Assembly: GCF_007747795.1 (NCBI RefSeq)
Contig: NZ_CP036275.1
Location: forward strand, 248,001-312,000
Length of the DNA stretch: 64,000 bases
Direction: 5' to 3'
Source: Maioricimonas rarisocia
GTDB taxonomy: Bacteria; Planctomycetota; Planctomycetia; Planctomycetales; Planctomycetaceae
Below the pieces are notes generated by a model. That model made no database searches and had not been told where the DNA came from. It saw nothing but the letters and a program-made list of their open reading frames with translations. A program made the translations under genes and the position numbers. This document shows positions 45,508 through 55,466 of this stretch, in pieces; position 1 is the stretch's first letter, and the number at the start of each line of letters is the position of its first letter.

Positions 45508-45872
45508 CAACGATTTGCGTCGGAGCGAGTCGCCTGCCGCGACTGATGCGGTCGATGGACAAGCACATCGGGACCGTGTCCGCTCCGTACCTCTCCCGGC
45601 AGGGCGACTACGTCCTCTGGTCCGCCACGGGAGGTCGGACCGCCACGGGTGGGCGGATCAGGGAACGCGGCCGCGGCGTCGAGGCAATCACGGCGGCCGG
45701 CTTCGGCTGCGTCCTGATGCGCACAGAGCTGATCCGCGGTCACGTGTTCAGCCAGCATCCGGGCGAGATCTGGTTCGATCCGGCCTTTTACGTTGCCGCT
45801 GGCCGGGCCGGATGGCAGCACCTAGTCGACTGGAGCTGTGAAGCGGAGCATGCCGTCGTGCGGATGTGGTAG
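45508..45872 (+). pseudogene. C-terminal remnant of a glycosyltransferase-like protein
   Basis: The plus frame reads TICVGASRLPRLMRSMDKHI, then WSATGG, then AGFGCVLMRTELIRGHVF, then WFDPAFYVAAGRAGW and VDWSCEAEHA before a stop. The GxGCxLxR, FDxAFxxxxxxxGW and C...H spacing resembles the end of GT2-like enzymes, but the N-terminal half is missing and no ribosome-binding site is visible, so I treat it as a fragment. ATG 45546 could start a 108-aa product. About 112 bases (45742-45853) recur at 49412-49523. Family call is tentative. Confidence 0.5.
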
Positions 45873-45985
45873 CAGAACCCATCATGGTGGAAGACGCAGG
45901 TCGGCTTGTGCGCGGAGCTGTACATCCTTAACGCGAGGCACGTAGGTGACAAAAGATGCTTCGCTGGGGGCCCGTCTGCACTTAA

Positions 45986-48724
45986 CTATTGGGTAGGCAT
46001 GTCCTCCTCGGGCACAATCTGGCCTATCGCCCTGGGAAGCGGGCGAAGTCGGTCGACGTCACACCCCGCCTTGCGCCGTCGCGCGGCACCGCCAGGCCTG
46101 AGCTGAAACGCGCCGGGTGGAAGCGGTCTCTGCCTCGCCGACACGACCAGATCGGGTCGCACAAATCCCGGGTCGCCCAGTAGCGGGTTTCGTTCGCGGT
46201 TTCCGATGAAGCGCTGCCAGGCGACAAAGTCTCCGGCTGGATTGCTTCCGGCAAGCTGCGGAGCAAACCGTAGACAGCGAAAGTATACGTTGTCGACGCC
46301 CGCGTAGTCGCTAAGCCACTCGCGGGCCTGAGCAACGTCGCCGTCCTGCAGCGGCCAGAACCCGATAACGTGTTCGAGACCGACAAACAGATTGCGTTCG
46401 GAGTGGATCGCGGTACTGCCGGTGACGGTGAATGCGTTTCTGGTCGCAACGAACGTCGTGGCCTCCACCGACGCCGTGCCGGCCGACGATGCGATGTAGC
46501 CGTCCCCGACGAGCAGGCAGTTCGTCAGTTTCAGATCGCCGGAGGTACCAAGCGTCACGTTCTGCGAGCCGAGATACCGCCGCCAGATGTAGCATCCGTG
46601 CAGTTCAACCGGCCGCACGCTGGAATCGCCGAGCACGGCCTGCTGCTGCAGGATCCACTGGCAGTTGCGGAATGTTGCGGCACGGTTTGTCACGAACAGT
46701 GGTTCGCGATTTCGCTCATTCAGGTCCACAAACGTGAGGCCGTCGACCAGCAGGGTCTCTGTCTCATCGCCGGAACTGTAGATACCGATGCGAGCTGCCG
46801 ACTCGGACGAAGACTGTGCCACGAGAACCGGGGTAAAGCCCTCACCGGCACGAAGGGTCAGGCCGCCGGGGCGATTCCATATGTGCGTTCTCGCTGAGAT
46901 GGTCAGTGGTTCGTTCTGGCAGAGTTCGATCGTGTCGCCGCCGGTCGCTTCCGCGAGGGCGTCACGCAGATTGGGCCGCATCCCTTCGCCGGGGCCGACC
47001 TGGATGGTCTTCGGTGTGTCGGGCTCCTTTGGATGGTTATCCGGAGGAGCCTTTTCCGTCGCGGGCATGTTCAACGGAGGGGCGGGCGAGGCATCAGACG
47101 GCTCTTCAGGATTCGCCTGCGGAGTGGATGCGGCCAGATTCATGCTTCCCGACTCGACGGTGGTTTGGTCGGATACGTCCTCGGCCGTCGGTTGGCTCAG
47201 CGGGGGGGACCGTAGTGGATCCGCACCCGGTTGTGTGACGAGCTTGGGAACGGCCGGGGGACGCTTGTCTGAGTTCAGCGCTGCACCGGTGCCGGGTGCA
47301 TCGTCGGGAACCTCACCTTCGCTCCGGGACGAGTTGAGCGGTGCGGGCGGTTTGCGTGTCTGCGGAGCATGAGGAGCGGCCGGGGCGAACAGCAGCATCC
47401 GAACGCCCAGCAGCGACAAACCTGCAAGCAGCGTGACCACGGCGGCGGCTCGGACCATGAACGCCGCTTTGCCACGGGTGCGGCTCGGGAACGTGAGCGC
47501 ATACGGCCGGGAGTTCACTTGCCGCCTGCCCGGTGACGTTGCCACGTGTGCGTCGTTGTGAGATGCCGTGCGGTCAGCGCCTGCATCATCCGGGCTCGGC
47601 GGGACACTGTGCGGACGCACGGGAGAAGACGGCGTCCCGATTGCCTCCAGGAATGCCTCCAGGCGGCTGTCTTCGGTCCCGGGAGACGCAGGCTGCATTA
47701 CGGTCACCGGCGAAGCGAGGCGTGGCAGCTCGCAGACCAGTTCGGCCATCGCCTGGTACCGATCGTCGGGGGCCTTGGCAATCATCTTGCGAAAGGCCAC
47801 GTCGAACTCCACAGAGACTCCCGCCACCTCGAGGAGCGATGGCAAGGGGGCCTCACGGTGTGCGAGCAGTTTCTGGACGATCGTTTCCCCGTCATAAACG
47901 GGGCGCCCAGTGAGCAGGAAGAACAGCGTACATCCAAGACTGTAAATGTCGCTACGGGTGTCGGCCAGTTTCGTGTTCTGCGCCTGCTCTGGCGCCATGT
48001 AATCAACTGTTCCCATCACAGCCCCCGATCCGGTCAGGTCGGACTGCGAGGCGTCATCGGACGTGAATCGAGCCAGTCCCAGATCGAGCACGCGCACAGT
48101 TCCCGTCGTGTCCAGCAGCAGGTTCGAGGGCTTGACGTCGCGGTGAATCACGCCCTGGTCGTGCGCGTACTGCAGCCCCAGCGCCGCCTGGCGAACGCAG
48201 TCGACTGCCTTGTCGTTCGGCAACGGTCCCTGGCGTCGGACGAGGGAGGAAAGGTCTTCCCCTTCGACATACTTCATGACGAGGAAGTACGAGTCGCCCG
48301 CCCGGTCGGCATCGAACGCTGCCACGATATGGGGATGATCGAGCTGGGCAGCGACACGGACTTCGCGGAGGAACCGCGCGCGGGCCTCGGCCGACTCGCT
48401 GATGGAGGACGACAGGGTCTTCAGGGCCACGATGCGGTGCATGCGGCGATGCTCAGCCTTGAAGACGGTTCCCATGCCTCCCTGACCGATTTCGTCGAGA
48501 ATGATGTAGTTGCCCCGGACGAGGTCTTTCCCATTTCCTCGATAGATCTGCTGGGCCTGGTAGGCCGTCAACTTCCTCGCGCGGACGAGAGCGCGGGCCA
48601 GCTGCTCTCCGTCCACCGGCCGGCCTTCGGAGGGCAGCGACGCCGTAAACTCCTGGATTTCCAGAGACGTCAGAACACCGGAAGCAATGACGCGGTGCGT
48701 GAATCGTCTGAGGGAGATTGACAT
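45986..48724 (-). CDS. Ser/Thr protein kinase with C-terminal beta-helix-like domain
   Basis: 912 aa. An N-terminal region of about 75 residues precedes the kinase domain (residues about 75-340): IGQGGMGTVFKAEHRRMHRI, VALKTL Lys, HRDVKPSNLLL, the Asp motif as LDLGLARFTS (DLG replaces DFG, common in these kinases), and GTVDYMAPEQ. A Pro/Ser-rich linker carries one membrane helix (AAAVVTLLAGLSLLGVRMLLF). The last 330 residues start GEGMRPNLRDALAEATGGDT and read as a parallel beta-helix of short repeats, probably extracytoplasmic ligand binding. ATG 48724 was chosen (SISLRRFTHRV); ATG 48787 adds 21 residues. Between the two glycosyltransferase-like remnants. Confidence 0.85.
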   Translation of the reverse strand: MSISLRRFTHRVIASGVLTSLEIQEFTASLPSEGRPVDGEQLARALVRARKLTAYQAQQIYRGNGKDLVRGNYIILDEIGQGGMGTVFKAEHRRMHRIVALKTLSSSISESAEARARFLREVRVAAQLDHPHIVAAFDADRAGDSYFLVMKYVEGEDLSSLVRRQGPLPNDKAVDCVRQAALGLQYAHDQGVIHRDVKPSNLLLDTTGTVRVLDLGLARFTSDDASQSDLTGSGAVMGTVDYMAPEQAQNTKLADTRSDIYSLGCTLFFLLTGRPVYDGETIVQKLLAHREAPLPSLLEVAGVSVEFDVAFRKMIAKAPDDRYQAMAELVCELPRLASPVTVMQPASPGTEDSRLEAFLEAIGTPSSPVRPHSVPPSPDDAGADRTASHNDAHVATSPGRRQVNSRPYALTFPSRTRGKAAFMVRAAAVVTLLAGLSLLGVRMLLFAPAAPHAPQTRKPPAPLNSSRSEGEVPDDAPGTGAALNSDKRPPAVPKLVTQPGADPLRSPPLSQPTAEDVSDQTTVESGSMNLAASTPQANPEEPSDASPAPPLNMPATEKAPPDNHPKEPDTPKTIQVGPGEGMRPNLRDALAEATGGDTIELCQNEPLTISARTHIWNRPGGLTLRAGEGFTPVLVAQSSSESAARIGIYSSGDETETLLVDGLTFVDLNERNREPLFVTNRAATFRNCQWILQQQAVLGDSSVRPVELHGCYIWRRYLGSQNVTLGTSGDLKLTNCLLVGDGYIASSAGTASVEATTFVATRNAFTVTGSTAIHSERNLFVGLEHVIGFWPLQDGDVAQAREWLSDYAGVDNVYFRCLRFAPQLAGSNPAGDFVAWQRFIGNRERNPLLGDPGFVRPDLVVSARQRPLPPGAFQLRPGGAARRRKAGCDVDRLRPLPRAIGQIVPEEDMPTQ

Positions 48725-49411
48725 CGTTCCGTCGCCAGGTTGGGCGCCAGGCAATCTATCTGTGCGCTGACGAGTTGCCTCCCCCACAATCGATCGGCTT
48801 CGCGGAAGCCCAACGAGGAGACATTGCTCCGGGTGTCCACGTCCACGTTCGAAAGTTCAGCGTGGTCTGGACCAATGGTTGAGAGTGTACCACTCATGTG
48901 CTCGCAGTACGTCTTCGTTTCTGGTCCCGACTGCCTGGCCGGGGACGATAAATCTTCGCACAGCCTGGGCCGGGGAAATCTCCCGCAGGCAGTCGTCGCA
49001 TCGTTGAGATCGATCAGCGCCGATGCCGTTGTGGGTGGTTCCCGGCCGCCGAGCCGGAGCCGCCGGGCTCGGTAGAAGACCCGTCCTTCGCACGTCGACT
49101 TTCCAGCGATCCCTCAAAGTCCGGAGTCCTACTCTGGGAATGCGAGATCTGGCCAGGAAATGTCCAAAAGAAAATGCAAATGCCGCGCTGCTGGCGCAGC
49201 GTCTGGCGGGTCGGCGGCAGGTTACGACAATCCTGGATGCAGACAACCTCTTGGCGGATGTCAGCGAGGCGGTGATCTTGCCGGCAGGCATTCCACTCTG
49301 AATGGCTAATTCCCAGAATGCAACTACCTTGAAGAATGGGAGTTCGGCCGTCTCGGAATGATTCATTGCGAGGTGTTTGAGGCGTTCATCCAAACGTCCT
49401 GATTCGCCAGG
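48725..49411. other. Gene-free stretch between two kinase genes
   Basis: No reading frame here has recognisable family features. Composition is less GC-rich than the flanks and stops are frequent in all frames, consistent with decayed DNA. Confidence 0.4.
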
Positions 49412-49523
49412 ACGTCTTCAGCCAGCATCCGGGTGAGACCTGGTTCGACCCGGCCTTCTACGTTGCCGCCGGCCGGGCCGGCTGGCAGCACCGCGTCGAC
49501 TGGAGCTGCGAAGCGGAACATGT
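49412..49523 (+). pseudogene. Second copy of the glycosyltransferase-like C-terminal fragment
   Basis: About 112 bases match 45742-45853 at roughly 90% by eye, on the same strand, encoding HPGETWFDPAFYVAAGRAGW and VDWSCEAEH in frame. The upstream half found in the first copy is absent, and the reading frame degenerates right after. The following 250 bases (49524-49771) hold no supported gene. Confidence 0.6.
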
Positions 49524-49771
49524 GGCACGCCGCCCATTGTGCTCGGGCAGTCGCTCAGCGAGGTGGCGTAGACGAGGCAAGCCAGGTTGAGTGCACCATC
49601 GGTCCGCGGGGCAACCGATCCTGAGCACGCTGACTTTCGCCCTGCCTTCGTCGTGCGGTCCAGTATGTCGTGGAGGACACCCGACAGCGGTAGCACGCTA
49701 TCTCCCGTTGCACCAGTCGGACGCCGAGGGACATACCGACTCTCTACGACGCAGTGCCGTGTACGGCAGGG

Positions 49772-52700
49772 CTACCGCTCACGATCAGCTTCCAGCACGT
49801 GAATCTGGCCGTCATCTGTAAGGATCGCCACACGTTGTCCGTCGTGTAAGACGCGGATTTGTTGAGGCTGGCCGGGAATCTGCGTGAGGATGCCCATCGC
49901 CTGACCGGTTGCGACATTCCAGATTCGAATTGACCGGTGGAATGCATCCGCCGCAATGAGCGTCCGGGCGTCGCTGGCAAATCTGACCGCAGTCACCAGG
50001 CGGCGGCCAACCTGTCCCTGCATGACCTGCCTGCCTGATTCTACGTCCCACAACCGAACAGACCGGCCATCGCCTCCGGATGCGAGGAATCGACCGTCGG
50101 GACTGAAGGCAAGTGAGTGAATCGTGGCCGGATGCCCCGAGAGTCGCCGCAGGAGCTTCCCGGTCGCGTGGTCCCAGATCAATATGTCGTTCATCGAGCC
50201 GACCGCGACGACGTTGTCGCGAGGGGACCAGGCGATGGCCTGTGCCGCAGATGTTGGAATCTCGTCGATGATGTCCAGCGACTTCGTCTCGAGCAGCAAT
50301 GCAGGTTCATCGTGGGAATATCGAGCGAGGGCAATCGATCGGCCATCAGGTGATGGCGCAAGTTCGACATCACGAGTCGAAGTCTCGGCAAACGTCGTTT
50401 CGACCAGCTTCCGTTCCGTCTCGAGATCCCAGATCAGCAGGCGGTTGCTCTCGGCGTTTGCGAGTGCAATGCGACCGTCAGGCAGACCGGCGACCGCGTC
50501 CCATTTTTCCACCGGACACGCGAAGACCCGTGTCGAGTTCTGGCGGAGGTTTCGGAGTGTGACTTGTCCCCCGCCGTCGACCGTGACGAGTTCTCCGGTC
50601 TCGGGAAGCGAATCAATTGCGGTGAACCCGGCCCCGGGTGTCTCGAGGCTTCGAGTGCGCGGTTGCATCGGCGTGTGCCACAGCAGGGACCGACCGTCTC
50701 GTGAGGTCGAGGCCAGCCGGGATCCATCGTTGGAGACGGCGAGCCCATAGATGCGGTCATCGTGCGCCTGCCAGGCACGCCGGGCATGATCGCTTTCGGT
50801 CGTCGTTCCCCCCGGAACCGGTTCCGGTTCCCACAACCGGATGGTTCCGCTGCGGTCACCCGTTGCCAGACGGCAGCTCTCGCCGATGAACGCGAGCGAC
50901 TGGACGCCGTCGGCATGCAGCAGGGCTGTCCACGACGGCAGGTTCGACTTCAGCGTGGCCAGCTGCAGAACGTGAACGTGTCCGCTCAGTTCCGCTGCGG
51001 CGAGCATTGCTCCGTCGTGTGTAAAGGCAACCGAGGAGCCCTTCGCAGCAAGAGGCCAGCGATGCCCCGACGGCGACGGTTCGGTCAGGTCCCAGAATCT
51101 CAGTGAGCGATCACTGCTGACCGTCGCCAGAGCAGTGCCGTCGGGCGAAACGGCCAGAGCCTCGACGTCGTCGGTGTGACCTTCGAGGACGCCGGCCGGC
51201 TGCCCGGTCGCTACATTCCACAGGCGGACGACCGGATCTTTTCCGCACGAAACGAGTTGCCGCCCCGCGCGCAGAAAGACAACCTGATACGCCTCGCCGT
51301 CGTGCGCTGCGATCTGCCGTTCCCGCCGGCCGGTGGCGACGTCCCACAGGCAGATGGTCCCGTCGTCTCCTGCAGAGGCCAGCAGTTGCCCGTCGGGCGA
51401 CCAGGCGAGGCCGTTCACCTCACCCTGCCGCGTGCCGATCACACGTTCTGTTTGCGCGGTTTCCGCATCGAGGATCGTGACACGGCCGCCGGCACCTGTC
51501 ACGCAGACCCGATCACCACTCGGCGAGAAGCTGACGTAGTAACCGGGCTCGCTGGACTCGATGAGTGGAACGGCCGGAGCGACCGCCTGGGAACGGAAGA
51601 AGTACCATTCGATACCGCGAGGATCATCGGCACCGGCCTGGGGGATATGGCGATTCAACAGATCCAGTGCCTGCGAGCTGTCGGCTTCCGCCAGAACGCG
51701 TGAGACGAGACGCATGTCGGAGGCGTAAAGAAGTTCGCGGTTGTACGCCGATGTTTCTTCCACCTCGCGCAGCCGTGCAGCGAGTTCTCCGTTCAGCCGC
51801 CTCTCGCGGATGCTTCCGACCAGCCACACGCCGAGAAGACTGATGAGCAGCAGAGTGATGGTGACCGTTACGGCCGCATGAGTCGGTTTCCGGCGAATCC
51901 ACTTCCATGTGGCTTCCACCCGGCCCGCGCGACGAGCGCGGATCGGACGGTGTTCCAGATATCGCTCGAGATCGTCGGCGAGGTCGGCTGCAGACTGGTA
52001 GCGGTCTGCAGGGGCCGACGCCAGCGCCTTGCCAAGGATGGTGGACAGGTCGGAATCGACACTCGGATTCTCGCGGCGGACATCCGGCAGTGCTCCGGCC
52101 GAGATCTGCCGCATCGTTGTGACCGGGTCGCTGCTGGAATAGGGCCAGTGGCCGGCCAGCAGCGTGTACAAGATGGTTCCCAGTCCGTACACGTCCGTCA
52201 GAATGCTCGCCCGTCGTGTGCCGCCCCGCACCAGCTCGGGAGCCATAAAGGGAACGGTCCCCATCAGTTCGCCGGTCCCGGTCACGGCGTCGGCGTAGAC
52301 GATGCGAGCCAGACCGAAGTCAGCGACAAGCGGCCGATTGTCTTCGTCAAGCAATACGTTCGATGGTTTCAGATCCCGGTGCAGAATGCCCTGCAGGTGC
52401 ATATGCTGCACGGCGCGGGCGACCGTCACCATCAACCGTGTCGCGTCCCGTGGCCGGGATACGAATCGATTGCGCGCGTCCGCGAGGCTCCCCCCCCGCA
52501 CATATTGCATGGCATAGTAACACCATTCGCCGTGCTGGCCCGTTTCGTAGACCGCCACGATGTTGGGATCGTCGAGAGCCGCGGCTGCAATCACCTCGTT
52601 CTGAAACCGTGCCACATCCCGGGCATCGGCCAGTTCGCCGTGCTTGAGCACCTTCAGGGCCACTTCTCGCCCAAGCTGCAGATCGAGGGCATGATAGACG

Positions 52701-53107
52701 ACGCCCATACCACCGCGGCCGATCTCGCGGATGATCTCGAAGTCACCGAGTCGCGTCTGCGGATTGAGGCCGCGACCCGACGGGGACGACCACGTAACGG
52801 TCTCCTCCGAAGTCCTCTCCGTTCCTTCGAGGGCGTCCCTCAGGGCAACCTGCCGTCGCAACCGCGGCGCGTGATCCGGAAACGCGGCACAGATGTCTTC
52901 AAAGCGGCACTCCGAAGCAAACTCGCGGGCAAGGAGCACTTCGCCGTAGAGCAAGTCGTTGGCTGCTTCCGGATCGGCAGCGACATCCGGAAACCGGGCC
53001 AGGAGATCGGCGAGCGGAATCGGATTCCCGGCAGCCCAAGCCTGGTATTGGAGTTCGCAGGCCGACTCGAGGATATCAGACAGTTCGCCACCTGGGGAAT
53101 CGATCAT
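49772..53107 (-). CDS. Ser/Thr protein kinase with WD40 beta-propeller
   Basis: 1111 aa. An N-terminal helical segment (residues 1-110) is the region found in planctomycete kinases next to ECF sigma factors. Kinase domain residues about 120-385: IGRGGMGVVYHALDLQLGRE, VALKVL Lys, HRDLKPSNVLL, DFGLAR, GTVPFMAPE, all catalytic residues present. A membrane helix (AAVTVTITLLLISLLGVWLV) comes next, followed by about 12-14 WD40 repeats (for example GLAWSPDGQLLASAGDDGTI, SLAFSPDGRFLASGGDGRSV). The propeller probably lies outside the membrane and senses or scaffolds. ATG 53107 was chosen; an in-frame GTG at 53170 is possible. The ECF sigma gene lies just upstream. Confidence 0.9.
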   Translation of the reverse strand: MIDSPGGELSDILESACELQYQAWAAGNPIPLADLLARFPDVAADPEAANDLLYGEVLLAREFASECRFEDICAAFPDHAPRLRRQVALRDALEGTERTSEETVTWSSPSGRGLNPQTRLGDFEIIREIGRGGMGVVYHALDLQLGREVALKVLKHGELADARDVARFQNEVIAAAALDDPNIVAVYETGQHGEWCYYAMQYVRGGSLADARNRFVSRPRDATRLMVTVARAVQHMHLQGILHRDLKPSNVLLDEDNRPLVADFGLARIVYADAVTGTGELMGTVPFMAPELVRGGTRRASILTDVYGLGTILYTLLAGHWPYSSSDPVTTMRQISAGALPDVRRENPSVDSDLSTILGKALASAPADRYQSAADLADDLERYLEHRPIRARRAGRVEATWKWIRRKPTHAAVTVTITLLLISLLGVWLVGSIRERRLNGELAARLREVEETSAYNRELLYASDMRLVSRVLAEADSSQALDLLNRHIPQAGADDPRGIEWYFFRSQAVAPAVPLIESSEPGYYVSFSPSGDRVCVTGAGGRVTILDAETAQTERVIGTRQGEVNGLAWSPDGQLLASAGDDGTICLWDVATGRRERQIAAHDGEAYQVVFLRAGRQLVSCGKDPVVRLWNVATGQPAGVLEGHTDDVEALAVSPDGTALATVSSDRSLRFWDLTEPSPSGHRWPLAAKGSSVAFTHDGAMLAAAELSGHVHVLQLATLKSNLPSWTALLHADGVQSLAFIGESCRLATGDRSGTIRLWEPEPVPGGTTTESDHARRAWQAHDDRIYGLAVSNDGSRLASTSRDGRSLLWHTPMQPRTRSLETPGAGFTAIDSLPETGELVTVDGGGQVTLRNLRQNSTRVFACPVEKWDAVAGLPDGRIALANAESNRLLIWDLETERKLVETTFAETSTRDVELAPSPDGRSIALARYSHDEPALLLETKSLDIIDEIPTSAAQAIAWSPRDNVVAVGSMNDILIWDHATGKLLRRLSGHPATIHSLAFSPDGRFLASGGDGRSVRLWDVESGRQVMQGQVGRRLVTAVRFASDARTLIAADAFHRSIRIWNVATGQAMGILTQIPGQPQQIRVLHDGQRVAILTDDGQIHVLEADRER

Positions 53108-53222
53108 CTCTTCAGGCTGTTTCAGCCTCGAACGCGTACTGACGGACCCGCTGCGGTCGACGGGCACCACTCAACACCCATTGCAGCTGCCGGGGCAATC
53201 GGACACGGAATTCTGGAATTCG

Positions 53223-53816
53223 TCAGAGTTCTTCGCCGAGCAGAACCCGGTCCGTCACACGCTGGATCGCGCGTTCGAACCGCTTCCGGGCCGCGTCCGC
53301 GGAGGTCTCCAGCCGCTGACCGATGACCTCCCACGAATCGCCGGCCTTGCGCCAGGCGGCCACCTGCAGCTCTTCGTCCGAGAGTTGCTCGCGGGCCCTG
53401 GCAACCATTTCTGCCAGCCCCATCGCCTCCGAGGGAGACGATTCCGTTCCCGGGACATCGTCAGCAGCCCCCTGGGTGTCCAGCGAACGGAGACGCCGCA
53501 CATCGCGACGGGCTGCCAGGTGTCGCCGGAACTGCAGGTTCACCTTGTTGCGCACGATCCGCGCAAACAGGCGCTCAAGATCCCGTCGGTCATCGATGTC
53601 AAACTGACCGTTCGAGAGGCGCACCAGAAGGCTGGCGAAGATCGACTGGCAGACATCGTCCGAGTCGATCATGCGGCGGATTCGCCCGCGACGCAGCCGC
53701 TGTCGAACCTCCGCGCGGACCTCGGGTTCGTAGCGTGTGACAAGTTCCTCGGCGGCCCCGGCCTCGCCGGCACGGATCGCCTCGACGAGGTCGACAATAT
53801 CTCTGCTGCAATTCAT
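53223..53816 (-). CDS. ECF-type sigma factor paired with the WD40 kinase
   Basis: 197 aa from ATG 53816 (NCSRDIVDLVEAIRAGEAGA). Region 2 shows IDSDDVCQSIFASLLVRL with the conserved IDSDDVCQ stretch of planctomycete ECF factors, and RDLERLFARIVRNKVNLQFR. Region 4 reads LSDEELQVAAWRKAGDSWEV followed by GQRLETSADAARKRFERAIQ. No anti-sigma gene adjoins it; instead the next gene, 115 bases downstream, is the Ser/Thr kinase. In planctomycetes such ECF-kinase neighbours are recurrent and phosphorylation may control the sigma factor, which is inference. Confidence 0.88.
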   Translation of the reverse strand: MNCSRDIVDLVEAIRAGEAGAAEELVTRYEPEVRAEVRQRLRRGRIRRMIDSDDVCQSIFASLLVRLSNGQFDIDDRRDLERLFARIVRNKVNLQFRRHLAARRDVRRLRSLDTQGAADDVPGTESSPSEAMGLAEMVARAREQLSDEELQVAAWRKAGDSWEVIGQRLETSADAARKRFERAIQRVTDRVLLGEEL

Positions 53817-54218
53817 GACGTCCTGGCCAGCGACATGTTGCGAAATCCTGGGCCCTGAAGCGCACGGAACATCCCGCTTCGTCGTTCCCACGATACCGTC
53901 TGCCGGGACTGTTGTCCCGTCCAGTTGCCGATCGTGTCCATCGGGGCGCCACGGGAGTGCCGCATCCTGCCGGGAAATCGGCTGCGTCAGGCCACTTTAC
54001 GGCCCCCGGGGAACTCGCTTCACCGAGTCACCGCCGCAGTGACCTTTGAAAAAAATGCAAACCTGGCCGTCCGATCGGCTCCCGCAGCGCAATGTTCCCT
54101 CCGGGTGAACTGAGAAAGCGCGGGGGAGCAAGGGGGGCCTCTCCCGGAGGGCCGAAAAGATCGACGGCAATACGCCGACAGCGACAATGTTCGGTAACGC
54201 ATATTGGCAGACTTCATC
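53817..54218. other. Divergent intergenic region upstream of the sigma factor and the RND/SDR locus
   Basis: About 400 bases that must hold promoters in both directions. I see an AT-rich tract around 54045-54065 but no hexamer pair good enough to call. Confidence 0.35.
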
Positions 54219-55466
54219 ATGCGATTTACGTCCGTGCTACTTCTGCCGCTCTCGCTGTTGTCAGGCGCTCTTATCGGTTGCACCGCACAAGACGCTGCCG
54301 CACTTGCTCCAGAGCCCACTGTTCTTACGGTCGAGGCCGTCGCCGCCCATTCCCAGCCAGGCTTCTCGTTTCATACGACGCTGTACGGTCGCATTCAGCC
54401 TGCACGACGAACGCCGCTCGCGTTCGAAATCGCCGGTCAGGTGACTGCAGTACTGGTCGACGAAGGCGACACCATCGCAGCCGGTGATCCTGTCGCACGT
54501 CTCGACACGACGATTCTCGAAGCTGAACGGGAGAAACTCCTGGCCGCGAAGACAATCGAACAGGCGATCCTGCGCCGCCTCGAAAAAGGCGAGCGGGAGG
54601 AGGTCATCGCCGCTGCTCGCGCCATGGTAAGCAAACTTGACGCTGAGCTCGAACAGGCGATTCGTGACCGGCAACGGTCCAGCAATCTGCGCGATCGAAA
54701 TGCTGTTACCGAGTCCGAGTACGAGGCTGCTCTGTTCCGAGCGAAGTCCCTGCAGGCGTCGCTAGATGCTGCTAAGGCTCGTCTCCTCGAACTGGAAACC
54801 GGCACCCGCGAAGAAGACATCGATGCGCAGAAGAACAGGCTTCTGGAGCTTGATGCACAGATCGCCGTGCTGGACACACGACTTGAAAAGGCCGTGATAA
54901 CTGCTCCTTTCACGGCAATCGTCATCCGACGGATCATCGATGAGGGTGCCGTTGTTCAGGATGGTCAAGCAATTCTTGTGCTATCTGAAACGAGTCAGCA
55001 CGAGGCTCGCTTTTCTGTACCGCTCGCGCAACTGGGGGAGGCGGAAGAGGCGTGCGGCATCCGTGTCGGCACGGTCGCAGTCCCCGTGCACGCCGTTCGC
55101 ACCATTCCTTCAGTCTCCCGGGACACTCGAACGATCGATGTCATCTTTACTCTGAAACCGCATTCATCGGTGATTGAGGGGCAGACTTGCGCCCTAGATG
55201 TGACGCAGAAGGTGGTTAATCCCTGCGTTCACCTGCCACATACCGCACTCGTGCCAAGCGTGCGTGGGCTTTGGTCGGTCTATCGCCTGGAACCAGAAGA
55301 TTCGGGCACATTCCGTGTATTGCGAGAGGAGGTGACGGTCAACCATACCGACGGCACACAAGTGTACGTAGAGGCTTCGCTTCCTGACGGGGCACTCGTC
55401 GTCAGCGAGGGAGCCCACAAGGTGGTTCCGGGAATGCGCGTCCGCACGAAGGATGTTGCACCGTGA
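54219..55466 (+). CDS. RND periplasmic adaptor (membrane fusion protein), lipoprotein
   Basis: 415-aa adaptor of the RND locus. ATG 54219 starts a lipoprotein signal ending LIGC. Barrel-sandwich halves are TPLAFEIAGQVTAVLVDEGD and VITAPFTAIVIRRIIDEGAV. Between them lies a long coiled coil (residues about 90-205, Glu/Ala/Lys/Arg-rich). The beta-barrel part ends with GALVVSEGAHKVVPGMRV. Its stop overlaps the GTG start of the permease by four bases (GTGA), so the two are coupled. Codon use is visibly less GC-rich than in the flanking kinase gene, a hint of different origin. Confidence 0.9.
   Translation: MRFTSVLLLPLSLLSGALIGCTAQDAAALAPEPTVLTVEAVAAHSQPGFSFHTTLYGRIQPARRTPLAFEIAGQVTAVLVDEGDTIAAGDPVARLDTTILEAEREKLLAAKTIEQAILRRLEKGEREEVIAAARAMVSKLDAELEQAIRDRQRSSNLRDRNAVTESEYEAALFRAKSLQASLDAAKARLLELETGTREEDIDAQKNRLLELDAQIAVLDTRLEKAVITAPFTAIVIRRIIDEGAVVQDGQAILVLSETSQHEARFSVPLAQLGEAEEACGIRVGTVAVPVHAVRTIPSVSRDTRTIDVIFTLKPHSSVIEGQTCALDVTQKVVNPCVHLPHTALVPSVRGLWSVYRLEPEDSGTFRVLREEVTVNHTDGTQVYVEASLPDGALVVSEGAHKVVPGMRVRTKDVAP

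Noticed and set aside
51878-53326. 482-codon plus-strand frame opposite the WD40 kinase gene
   Set aside because: Antisense to kinase and sigma coding sequence; no signal of its own.
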